From Chryseobacterium turcicum (GTDB taxonomy: Bacteria > Bacteroidota > Bacteroidia > Flavobacteriales > Weeksellaceae): a stretch of DNA of 64,000 nt. The translations under genes and the position numbers were made by a program. The notes below the pieces were generated by a model that saw nothing but the letters and a program-made list of their open reading frames with translations, was not told where the DNA came from and searched no databases. Numbering within the stretch: position 1 is the stretch's first letter; each line of letters opens with the position of its first letter. The stretch lies in assembly GCF_021010565.1 (NCBI RefSeq), contig NZ_JAJNAY010000001.1:248001-312000 (forward strand), read 5' to 3'. Of the stretch, positions 1 through 6,497 are shown piece by piece.

Positions 1-135
1 ATGAGTTACGGGCTTTTGAATGAAACCAATAATTTAAAAAAAGAAGGAAGTGGAAGACCGGGAAAATTGTTCACTTTCAATCAGGAAAAATATAAAGAAT
101 TGGAAGAACAGGGATTTTATTTTGAAATCAAATAG
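1..135 (+). CDS. C-terminal fragment of NrtR-like Nudix/winged-helix regulator
   Basis: The window opens inside an open frame that ends at a TAG at 133-135, giving 44 residues. The tail reads GSGRPGKLFTFNQEKY followed by a Gly-Phe-x-Phe-Glu-like ending. This GRPxKLYxF type of C-terminus is, from memory, typical of the winged-helix half of Nudix-domain regulators of the NrtR/AraR type in Bacteroidetes. NrtR proteins sense ADP-ribose or related ligands and repress NAD-metabolism genes. That would fit the ADP-ribose gene array immediately downstream and its operator-like repeats. The Nudix half lies outside the window, so the identification rests on this tail and on context. The ATG at position 1 is probably internal. 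Confidence 0.5.
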   Translation: MSYGLLNETNNLKKEGSGRPGKLFTFNQEKYKELEEQGFYFEIK

Positions 136-186
136 CTTTTTAAACACGAATGACACAAATATTTTTCACTAATGATTTTTGTGTTA

Positions 187-263
187 TTGTCATTCATAAT
201 GAAGCGAAACGGAATGAAAATATCAAAACATGAAAATAGATTCTTGCTTCGTCAGAATGACAA
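187..263. repeat. Inverted-repeat element with TTGTCATTC ends
   Basis: TTGTCATTC at 187-195 is exactly complementary to GAATGACAA at 255-263. Inside the arms, GAAGC (201-205) faces GCTTC (246-250). A second element with the same termini lies at 42053-42124 between murG and murC. It looks like a dispersed non-coding palindromic repeat. Confidence 0.7.
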
Positions 264-304
264 ATTTTGTGAATAATCTTAATACAATTCCGTATTTAAA
301 CATC

Positions 305-371
305 AATAGGAACGGACTTTAGTCCGTTTTTCAATTCAAAGTATATCAAATTGGCTTTAGCCAAAACTTAA
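305..371. repeat. Twin-palindrome repeat, copy 1
   Basis: ACGGACTTTAGTCCGT (312-327) is a perfect palindrome and TTGGCTTTAGCCAA (351-364) is another, about 25 bp apart. The leading AATAGGAA and the trailing AACTTAA are shared with a second copy at 2961-3026, where the first palindrome has become TGGGCTTCAGCCCA. Because the palindrome changes while staying symmetric, secondary structure seems to be what is kept. Confidence 0.75.
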
Positions 372-473
372 GTATAAAATAATCAAATGTGTCATTTGTG
401 AAAAACACTTGTGCTATTTGCATTTAAATAAAATAAATTTTAATTACTGAAAATCAATCAGTTGTCTTTATTC

Positions 474-490
474 GTGTAAAATTAACGCAA
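474..490 (+). promoter_or_regulatory. Operator-like 17-mer O1
   Basis: GTGTAAAATTAACGCAA is the first of three near-identical 17-mers, with consensus GTGTRAMAWWAACGCAA. The central 15 bases are imperfectly palindromic (11 of 15 positions). O1 ends 5 bp before the -33 element of the promoter at 496-528. Confidence 0.6.
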
Positions 491-495
491 ATAAA

Positions 496-528
496 TTTGG
501 TTAGTAAAATTATATTGTTTTACATTTG
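496..528 (+). promoter_or_regulatory. Bacteroidetes-type promoter of the ADP-ribose array
   Basis: TTTG at 496-499 and TACATTTG at 521-528 match the Bacteroidetes -33/-7 consensus TTTG and TAnnTTTG, with a 21-bp spacer. The predicted start is near 533, inside operator O2, leaving a leader of about 130 bases before the first gene at 661. Operator overlap with the start site points to repression. Confidence 0.6.
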
Positions 529-544
529 TGTAACAATAACGCAA
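528..544 (+). promoter_or_regulatory. Operator-like 17-mer O2
   Basis: GTGTAACAATAACGCAA begins on the last base of the -7 box and covers the predicted transcription start. It lies 54 bp downstream of O1. The extended ends TTGTGT and ACGCAA are complementary except at one position. Confidence 0.6.
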
Positions 545-628
545 TTATGAAATGCACTTTAGAAAAGTTTCAGAAAAAAGATTAATAATTCGAAAAGAAT
601 TAAGGCAAAACTATGCAGTTTTAAATTA

Positions 629-645
629 GTGTGAAATAAACGCAA
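629..645 (+). promoter_or_regulatory. Operator-like 17-mer O3
   Basis: GTGTGAAATAAACGCAA lies 101 bp downstream of O2 and ends 15 bp before the first start codon at 661. Its position in the transcribed leader suggests a roadblock or a looping site together with O1 and O2. Confidence 0.55.
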
Positions 646-660
646 ATAAGAAAATGAGCT

Positions 661-996
661 ATGGAAGAAGACTTAAAACCCAGATTCATCGAGTCATTAC
701 AAAGAAATAACGACAAGATAAGAGAAGATCGAGCCCGAACTATCGGAGAAGATTCAGAGTTGATATACAGGCGAAAAGTAGAAGACATCGAACTGAAAAT
801 AAAAAGACTGGAAAGAGAACAAGAAGGTCTTATCGACATTAGTCCGTTAGATAAAAACAGTTTAACATTCGCAGATTTTCAGCCGGAAACATTTGTTCAG
901 AGAGACATTGAATTATCATTAACAATAAGAAATTTAAATATTCAACTAGATGTTTCGGTAAAAAGGTTTGAGTATTTATTTGGCAAAAAATTTTAA
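661..996 (+). CDS. Hypothetical coiled-coil protein, 111 aa
   Basis: This is the first gene of the ADP-ribose array and I do not recognise its family. It is rich in Lys, Glu and Arg, with no signal peptide or membrane segment. Residues about 30-58 form a charged stretch (LKIKRLEREQ) that should be a coiled coil. The second half is mixed and ends in FEYLFGKKF. The ATG at 661 is chosen because the nearby ATG at 654 is in another frame. The VWA gene begins 3 bp after its stop, so the two products probably act together. An adaptor or assembly role for the VWA protein is a guess from spacing only. Confidence 0.75.
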   Translation: MEEDLKPRFIESLQRNNDKIREDRARTIGEDSELIYRRKVEDIELKIKRLEREQEGLIDISPLDKNSLTFADFQPETFVQRDIELSLTIRNLNIQLDVSVKRFEYLFGKKF

Positions 997-999
997 GTT

Positions 1000-1854
1000 A
1001 TGGGAAGTACAAGATATGACATAGACGCTCGTTTTGACAGAGCCAGAAAAGAAGGATATGCATCAAAATCTGCAAGTGAAATTTTTACGCAGAATGCAAA
1101 AAGAAGAGCACACGAATCTATGAATCCTAATGGAATTTCTTTTAGGGAATCAAGAGATTCTTCAGTACACCCGAATTCTGTTCCAATTATTTTGGGATTA
1201 GACGTTACCGGAAGTATGGGGCATATTCCCCATGAATTAATTAAAGAAGGTCTTCCAAAATTAATGGGTGGAATCATCCAAGGCGGTGTTCCCGATCCTG
1301 CACTTTTATTCTTGGGAATTGGCGATCATGAATGTGACGGTTATCCTTTGCAAGTTGGGCAATTTGAATCTGGAGACGAAGAACTGGATATGTGGTTGAC
1401 AAGAACTTATATAGAATCTGGAGGTGGCGGAAATGCCGGAGAAAGTTATCTGCTTGCTTGGTATTTTGCCGCTTTTCATACCAGAACTGATGCTTTTGAA
1501 AAAAGAAATCAAAAAGGATTATTGTTCACTGTGGGTGATGAACCTTGTTTGAAAACGCTTCCCGCTTCTGCAGTCAGAGAAATTATGGGAACGGGGCAGC
1601 AGACTTTCAAGCACACTGAATTATTGGTAGAAGCTCAAAAGAAATATGAGGTTTTTCACATCAGTGTTTTGCATTCCGGACAGGCAATAAATGCAGATAA
1701 AGGCTGGAAAGATCTTTTGGGGCAAAACTGTTTGTCTATTGAAGATTACAGAGATGTTCCGAATGTAATTAAAGAAGTAGTTTGTAACAGATTTAAAGAT
1801 CAATTTAGTAAAACTAAAGATTTAGGTGGTTTTAATAACATTCAAATGTTTTAA
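1000..1854 (+). CDS. VWA-fold protein with MIDAS motif, 284 aa
   Basis: A cytoplasmic von Willebrand factor A-like protein. A charged N-terminal region (1-60) leads into beta-strand PIILGLD and a MIDAS-type DVTGS at residues 68-72 (D-x-T-x-S), which would bind a divalent metal. A glycine-rich ESGGGGNAGES at about 139-148 supplies a conserved loop, and FTVGDEP may give a later MIDAS-associated acidic residue. No membrane segment or signal is present. VWA proteins usually mediate metal-dependent protein contacts, often with ATPase partners, but no AAA+ gene is nearby. It sits between the coiled-coil gene and the adenylosuccinate synthetase-like gene (3-bp gaps), so it may scaffold enzymes of this array. 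Confidence 0.8.
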   Translation: MGSTRYDIDARFDRARKEGYASKSASEIFTQNAKRRAHESMNPNGISFRESRDSSVHPNSVPIILGLDVTGSMGHIPHELIKEGLPKLMGGIIQGGVPDPALLFLGIGDHECDGYPLQVGQFESGDEELDMWLTRTYIESGGGGNAGESYLLAWYFAAFHTRTDAFEKRNQKGLLFTVGDEPCLKTLPASAVREIMGTGQQTFKHTELLVEAQKKYEVFHISVLHSGQAINADKGWKDLLGQNCLSIEDYRDVPNVIKEVVCNRFKDQFSKTKDLGGFNNIQMF

Positions 1855-1857
1855 AAA

Positions 1858-2928
1858 ATGAAAACAGCACAACTCATTATAGGCTTAGGTTTTGGTGATG
1901 AAGGGAAAGGAATCACTACAGATTTTCTGGCTCGGCAAAATCCTGAGTCTGTAGTTATTCGTTTTTCTGGCGGTCAGCAAGCGGCGCATACTGTGATGAT
2001 TGATGATAAAAAGCATGTTCATTCGAGTTTTGCGAGTGGTGCGTTGCGAGGTTTGCCATCTTATATTACAGAACACTGTACAATTCATCCTACTTTTTTA
2101 TTTAATGAAAGGGAAGAATTAATTCAAAAAAACGGAAATATTGAGTTGCATATTCATCCTTTGGCAAAAGTAACGACGCCTTTTGATGTTTTTAGCAATA
2201 GAAAAAATGTCAAAAATTTAGAACACGGAACCTGTGGAAAAGGAGTGGGCGCAACGATGAAAAGAAACGAAAGTCCATTTAAATTATTTGCCGCAGATTT
2301 AATCGCTCCTCAATCAATGTTGATTGAAAAGCTAAAAGGAATTGCCAATTATTACGGTTTTGAAGAAGGAGAAGAAATACAAAATGCATTACAAGATTTT
2401 TTAGAAGCAATTGATAAAATTGAATGGAAAATAGAAGGTTATGATTATTTAAAATCATTTAGCAATCTTATTTTTGAAGGCAGCCAGGGAGTTTTATTAG
2501 ATATGGATCATGGTGTTTTTCCGAATGTAACGTATGCGCATACAACTTCAAAAAATGCCTACGAAGTTTGTAAATTGTTGGAGATTAAAAATATTGAAAT
2601 GTTTTATGTGACAAGATCTTACTCAACCCGTCACGGAAGCGGTTGGATGAGCAATGAAAAGGAAATAGTATTAAACAACAATGAAGAGGAAACCTGTATT
2701 TTTAATGAATATCAAAAGGAATTGCGCTTCGGAGATATAGATTATGATTTGCTAAATTATGCGTTAAAATTGGATGAAGCTTATGTTTTTGCTCAAAAGA
2801 AAAATTTGGTGGTGACTTGTCTAGACCAACTGGATGAAGAATTTAAAATAGAAAATCTAAAGGTAAAATTTGATAAGGTTTTTGGATCTTATTCTCCATA
2901 TTCGAAGGATTTTAAAAGAATTAATTGA
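1858..2928 (+). CDS. Divergent short adenylosuccinate synthetase-like protein
   Basis: Clearly of the PurA fold, 356 aa against about 430 for housekeeping PurA. The GTP/IMP loop GFGDEGKG (11-18) keeps the catalytic Asp14, and GGQQAAHT keeps the catalytic His44, although the usual GGHNAGHT is altered. FEGSQGVLLDMDHG and TRSYSTRHGSG match PurA motifs. Two sites differ: the aspartate-binding TTGRxRR loop is not seen (the segment reads KELRFGDIDYDLL), and the guanine-recognition TKLD appears as TCLD. PurA joins aspartate to IMP using GTP; here the amino-acid substrate and perhaps the nucleotide may differ. It lies in an ADP-ribose gene array, not among purine genes, so I would not call it purA. 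Confidence 0.8.
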   Translation: MKTAQLIIGLGFGDEGKGITTDFLARQNPESVVIRFSGGQQAAHTVMIDDKKHVHSSFASGALRGLPSYITEHCTIHPTFLFNEREELIQKNGNIELHIHPLAKVTTPFDVFSNRKNVKNLEHGTCGKGVGATMKRNESPFKLFAADLIAPQSMLIEKLKGIANYYGFEEGEEIQNALQDFLEAIDKIEWKIEGYDYLKSFSNLIFEGSQGVLLDMDHGVFPNVTYAHTTSKNAYEVCKLLEIKNIEMFYVTRSYSTRHGSGWMSNEKEIVLNNNEEETCIFNEYQKELRFGDIDYDLLNYALKLDEAYVFAQKKNLVVTCLDQLDEEFKIENLKVKFDKVFGSYSPYSKDFKRIN

Positions 2929-2960
2929 TAAAGTTAAATAATTAAACGTAATAGCTAATT

Positions 2961-3026
2961 CAATAGGAATGGGCTTCAGCCCATTTTAAAATGAAAAAAA
3001 TAGGAAGGCTTTAGCCAAAACTTAAA
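2961..3026. repeat. Twin-palindrome repeat, copy 2
   Basis: AATAGGAA is followed by TGGGCTTCAGCCCA (2969-2982) and later by GGCTTTAGCC and AAAACTTAAATA. It matches the element at 305-371 in order and edges. The second palindrome here is shorter because its left flank has changed. It fills most of the 129-bp gap before the next gene and separates the first three genes of the array from the rest. Confidence 0.7.
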
Positions 3027-3057
3027 TAAAAAAAATAATAATAAAAAAAGCACAGGA

Positions 3058-3471
3058 ATGAAAACTATAACATTATTCAGACCAGTCGGCGAGAAAGAAA
3101 TGATTTTAATTATCGAAACTCATTACAAAAAATTTCCTCCGAGATTAGAATGGCAACCGATTTTCTATCCAGTTTTAAACGAAGAGTATGCGTCCGAAAT
3201 TGCAGAAAAATGGAACACGAGAGACGAAGCAGGAAACTATCTTGGTTTTGTAACCAAATTTGAAGTGCTGGAAGATGATGTGAAAAAATATCCTGCTCAA
3301 AATGTAGGAGCCAAAAATCATAATGAATTATGGGTTCCTTCAGAAGAATTAGAAGTTTTTAACCAAGCAATTATAGGGAATATTGAGGTTGTAAAAGTAT
3401 TTATAGGGAAAGATTTTAAAGAATCTGTAAATACTGATATAGAGAAATTATTAGTAAACATAAAAAACTAA
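3058..3471 (+). CDS. ADP-ribosylation/crystallin J1-type small protein
   Basis: A 137-aa soluble protein of a family that databases often name 'ADP-ribosylation/crystallin J1'. Features I recognise are the opening LFRPVGEKE, the central FPPRLEWQPIFYPVLN and the ending LWVPSEELEVFN. It is far too short for an ADP-ribosylglycohydrolase, so the inherited name is doubtful. The order of Arg, Tyr and Glu residues could suit a small ADP-ribosyltransferase-like or ADP-ribose-binding fold, but no motif proves this. It is followed 2 bp later by the PARG-like gene, so modification or binding of an ADP-ribosylated substrate is a reasonable inference. Confidence 0.6.
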   Translation: MKTITLFRPVGEKEMILIIETHYKKFPPRLEWQPIFYPVLNEEYASEIAEKWNTRDEAGNYLGFVTKFEVLEDDVKKYPAQNVGAKNHNELWVPSEELEVFNQAIIGNIEVVKVFIGKDFKESVNTDIEKLLVNIKN

Positions 3472-3473
3472 CG

Positions 3474-4289
3474 ATGACAAATAAAGGAATGGCAAAAGAT
3501 ACATTAGATATCTTAGCTAAGAAATATTATATAAACGAACACAACGAAAAAATAAATATAGAAAATGAACTAGAAACTTCCACAAAAGGAACAATTTTGT
3601 TTTCATCAGAAGAACTTTCTGAAATAGTGAAAAATGAATTTCCAGAAACTAATTTTGAAACACAGTTTGAAGTCTGGAAATGCAGTTCAGTAAAAGCAAT
3701 TTTACAATTAGCTGAAGAAGAAAATCAAGAAAAACTGATGTGTCTGAATTTTGCATCAGCAAAAAATCCGGGAGGCGGTTTCATCAATGGAGCAGAAGCT
3801 CAGGAAGAAAGCTTGGCGCGAACTTCTGGATTGTATGAAAGTTTACTTCAGGGCTGGAAATATTACGAAACTCATCGCGCTATGGAATCTTGTTTTTACA
3901 CCGATACGATGATTTATAGTCCGAAAGTTCCAGTTTTTAGAAAAGATAAAGGTGAATTGTTATTAAAACCTATTTTCTGTAATTTCATCACATCTCCGGC
4001 AGTGAACGCAGGTGTTGTTAAGAAACAAGAACCAGAAAAGGCTCATGAAATTTTCGGAGCAATGGATATGAGAACAGATAAAATGCTGGCTTTGGCTCTA
4101 CATCAAGGAAATGAAACCTTAATTTTAGGAGCTTGGGGATGTGGCGTTTTTAAGAATAATCCGAAAGAAATTGCAGAGTTATTTAAAAAGTGTCTTCAAG
4201 GAAAGTATAAAAATAAATTTAAGAGAGTGGTTTTTGCAATTCTCTCGAAAAAGGAGGAAATGATACAACCGTTTGAAGAAATAAAATGA
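3474..4289 (+). CDS. Bacterial-type poly(ADP-ribose) glycohydrolase (TIGR02452, macro fold)
   Basis: A 271-aa macrodomain-superfamily enzyme. The PARG signature GGG-x7-QEE is complete at residues 100-112 (NPGGG then QEES), where the second Glu is the catalytic acid in known PARGs. The preceding LNFASAKNPGGG is typical of the microbial TIGR02452/DUF2263 family. The C-terminal part has LILGAWGCGVFKN, which matches the phosphate-binding loop of this family. It would cut ribose-ribose bonds or terminal ADP-ribose from protein or nucleic acid. Its last four bases overlap the next start codon (ATGA), which suggests translational coupling with the ADP-ribosylglycohydrolase. Confidence 0.85.
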   Translation: MTNKGMAKDTLDILAKKYYINEHNEKINIENELETSTKGTILFSSEELSEIVKNEFPETNFETQFEVWKCSSVKAILQLAEEENQEKLMCLNFASAKNPGGGFINGAEAQEESLARTSGLYESLLQGWKYYETHRAMESCFYTDTMIYSPKVPVFRKDKGELLLKPIFCNFITSPAVNAGVVKKQEPEKAHEIFGAMDMRTDKMLALALHQGNETLILGAWGCGVFKNNPKEIAELFKKCLQGKYKNKFKRVVFAILSKKEEMIQPFEEIK

Positions 4290-5197
4290 AAACAGATAAA
4301 CTCTCACATGCTTCGAAATCACTTACAGGAATTTCCATAGGTGACGCTTTTGGTGAAAGTTTTTTCGGAGAAGAAAGCGTAATGAAGACTTATATCCATC
4401 AAAGAATTTTGCCTGAAACATCTCTTGATTTTACGGATGATACTATTATGTCAATTGCAATTTTTAAGTCTTTAGAAAAATATGGAGAAATTAATCAGAA
4501 TTTTCTAGCAGAAGAGTTTACAAAAAATTATTACTTAGATATAAACAGAGGATATGGACCTTCGATGCATCAATATTTCAGAGCTGTAAAAAGTGGAGAA
4601 AACTGGAAGAAAGTTTCTTATTCTAAATTTGAAGGACAAGGTTCGATGGGAAATGGTGGAGCAATGAGAGCTTCGGTAATAGGAGCTTATTTTTACGATG
4701 ATTTGAAATTATTAAAAATAAATGCGGAGCTTTCATGCGAAGTCACTCATGCAAACAAAGAAGCTATAGAAGGCACAAAAACAATTGCTTTGGCTGCTGC
4801 TTTTGCAGTTCAGGAAAAATTAGGAATCTCAATATTCACTCCAGAAAATTTCATTCAAAAAATTCAAAATGAATTGGAAGATTCTGATATGAAAAGCAAA
4901 TTGAATAAAGTTCTTCACTTGAATGGAAATCCAAGCGTTGAATTATTGGTAAAAACTCTAGGAAACGGAATAAAAATGACCGCTCAAGATACAGTTCCGC
5001 TTGTTGTTTGGATGCTTTCAAGATATCGACATAATTTTGAAGAATGTCTTTGGAAGACCGTTTCAGCATTGGGCGACAGAGATACAACCTGTGCCATGGT
5101 TGGAGGAGTAAGTATTTTATGTTGTGATGAAAATACGATTCCGGATTGGACAAAAAACATAGAAAACTGGCCAAAAAGCAAATATTATGAAAATTGA
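4286..5197 (+). CDS. ADP-ribosylglycohydrolase (ARH/DraG family), copy A
   Basis: A 303-aa all-alpha ARH/DraG-type hydrolase. The first metal site is FTDDTIM (Asp51, Asp52) and the second is [12 protein letters not shown] (Asp263, Asp265), where Arg replaces the usual Thr of [18 protein letters not shown] and the HANKEAIEG helix are also family features. Two Mg ions in this fold cleave ADP-ribose from Arg, Ser or other acceptors. It is only distantly similar to the second copy at 6497, so the two probably have different substrates. It overlaps the PARG gene by 4 bp and the macrodomain gene by 11 bp. Confidence 0.85.
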   Translation: MKTDKLSHASKSLTGISIGDAFGESFFGEESVMKTYIHQRILPETSLDFTDDTIMSIAIFKSLEKYGEINQNFLAEEFTKNYYLDINRGYGPSMHQYFRAVKSGENWKKVSYSKFEGQGSMGNGGAMRASVIGAYFYDDLKLLKINAELSCEVTHANKEAIEGTKTIALAAAFAVQEKLGISIFTPENFIQKIQNELEDSDMKSKLNKVLHLNGNPSVELLVKTLGNGIKMTAQDTVPLVVWMLSRYRHNFEECLWKTVSALGDRDTTCAMVGGVSILCCDENTIPDWTKNIENWPKSKYYEN

Positions 5198-5699
5198 ATT
5201 AACAAAAGGCGACATCACCAAAATAAAAGCAGACGCTATCGTCAACGCTGCTAATTCATCCTTGCTTGGAGGAGGCGGAGTTGATGGAGCAATTCATCGT
5301 GCAGGCGGACCTCAAATTTTAGAAGAATGTAAAGAGATAAGAAATAGGCAAGGAAAATGTAAAACAGGAGAAGCTGTGGAGACAACAGCTGGAAATCTTT
5401 CTGCAAAATATGTCATTCACACAGTGGGGCCGATTTGGAATAATGATGAAGAGAAATGTTCGAAACTATTGGCAAACTGTTATAAAAATTCATTGAAATT
5501 AGCTGAAAGCCTTGATGTAAAAACGATTGTTTTTCCCAATATCAGCACAGGAGTTTATAGGTTTCCAAAAGAATTGGCTGCAAAAATTGCTATTGAAGAA
5601 ATTAGAAATTTTGAATCAAAGATTGTTGAGAAAGTTATTTTTGTATGCTTTGATGAAGAAAATGAAGAGATTTATAAAAAATTATTAGACAGTAATTAA
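5187..5699 (+). CDS. Macrodomain protein, MacroD/YmdB type
   Basis: A 170-aa single macrodomain. It shows [20 protein letters not shown] (8-27), the [10 protein letters not shown] loop (28-37), and ISTGVYRFP (about 119-127), which together form the ADP-ribose pocket of MacroD enzymes. Members hydrolyse O-acetyl-ADP-ribose and mono-ADP-ribosyl-aspartate or glutamate esters. O-acetyl-ADP-ribose is the product of sirtuins, and a sirtuin gene follows at 5811, as in several known macrodomain-sirtuin pairs. It starts inside the end of the upstream hydrolase gene. No signal or extra domain is present. Confidence 0.9.
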   Translation: MKIELTKGDITKIKADAIVNAANSSLLGGGGVDGAIHRAGGPQILEECKEIRNRQGKCKTGEAVETTAGNLSAKYVIHTVGPIWNNDEEKCSKLLANCYKNSLKLAESLDVKTIVFPNISTGVYRFPKELAAKIAIEEIRNFESKIVEKVIFVCFDEENEEIYKKLLDSN

Positions 5700-5711
5700 A
5701 TGTTCTGATTC

Positions 5712-5798
5712 AGAATTGTCTCGCAGATTAATTTGATTTAGTGTAATGTTAATATAAAAAATCTGCATAATTTGCTAAATCTGCGAGAGATTTAAATT
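5712..5798. repeat. Inverted repeat with a partial operator in the loop
   Basis: CTCGCAGATT near 5720-5729 is complementary to AATCTGCGAG near 5784-5793. The loop contains GTGTAATGTTAATATAA (5741-5757), which matches the operator-like 17-mer of the leader at 12 of 17 positions. It lies in the 111-bp gap before the sirtuin gene. It may be a weak internal operator or only a dispersed repeat. Confidence 0.45.
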
Positions 5799-5810
5799 AA
5801 GATTAAACAA

Positions 5811-6497
5811 ATGAAAAAACTAACCATATTAACTGGCGCCGGAATCAGTGCCGAAAGCGGAATAAAAACATTCAGAGACGGAGATGGTCTTTGGGAAAAT
5901 CATAGCATCACAGATGTGGCAAGTCCCGAAGGATGGCGTAAAGACAAAGCTTTGGTTTTGGAATTTTACAACCAGAGACGCCGCCAAATTCATGAAGTGG
6001 AGCCAAATGATGCACACAAACTAATAGCCGATTTAGAAAAACATTTTGATGTTCAGATTATCACGCAAAATATCGATGATTTGCACGAAAGAGCCGGTTC
6101 TACCAATATTCTTCACATTCACGGAGAATTGTTAAAATCTTGTTCTTGCAATAATAAAGGACTTATTTATGACCAAAAAGACGATATTAATATCGGAGAT
6201 AAGGCAGAAGACGGAGCTCAATTGCGACCTTTTATCGTTTGGTTTGGGGAAGATGTTCCCTTGATGAAGGAAGCGACAGAAAAAGCAAGTGAAGCAGATA
6301 TTTTCTTGGTTATCGGAACTTCATTGCAGGTGTATCCGGCTGCAGGATTGCTTCACGACATTAAAGATGATTGTTTGTTGATTGTTATCAATCCCAACGA
6401 AACAGGTTTCGGATACGGACAAAGAGCTGTTGTCATGAAAGAAACCGCCACAAAAGGAATGAAACTCTTGTTTGATAAGCTTGTAAATTTAGCATAA
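5811..6497 (+). CDS. cobB: Sirtuin NAD-dependent deacylase, CobB/SIRT5-like
   Basis: A 228-aa Sir2 enzyme. GAGISAESG binds NAD, QNIDDLHERAG follows, and His104 in HIHGE is the catalytic base. Tyr53 and Arg56 (YNQR) form the Y-x-x-R pair that in SIRT5 and CobB selects succinyl or malonyl groups. The zinc ribbon is degenerate: only Cys111 and Cys113 are present and the second Cys pair is absent (DKAEDGAQLRP), as I recall for several Bacteroidetes sirtuins. It consumes NAD and releases nicotinamide and O-acyl-ADP-ribose, which the upstream macrodomain could hydrolyse. The stop shares one base with the next start. Confidence 0.9.
   Translation: MKKLTILTGAGISAESGIKTFRDGDGLWENHSITDVASPEGWRKDKALVLEFYNQRRRQIHEVEPNDAHKLIADLEKHFDVQIITQNIDDLHERAGSTNILHIHGELLKSCSCNNKGLIYDQKDDINIGDKAEDGAQLRPFIVWFGEDVPLMKEATEKASEADIFLVIGTSLQVYPAAGLLHDIKDDCLLIVINPNETGFGYGQRAVVMKETATKGMKLLFDKLVNLA

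Larger units (their letters stand above)
136..660. other. 525-bp leader between regulator fragment and ADP-ribose array
   Basis: No gene is seen here. From left to right it holds an AT-rich inverted arrangement at 139-185, an inverted-repeat element at 187-263, a pair of small palindromes at 305-371, and then a compact control region at 474-645 with one promoter and three copies of a 17-bp motif. The motifs and promoter are listed separately. The space between 372 and 473 shows nothing recognisable. Confidence 0.7.

Noticed and set aside
1858..2928. The PurA-like gene as a phage-type PurZ (2-aminoadenine pathway)
   Set aside because: PurZ enzymes, as I recall, replace the catalytic Asp of GDEGKG, but it is present here (Asp14). 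No other Z-genome or phage gene is nearby.
4851..5174. Long antisense frames within the ARH gene and others
   Set aside because: They mirror strongly supported genes on the opposite strand and their translations show no family features.
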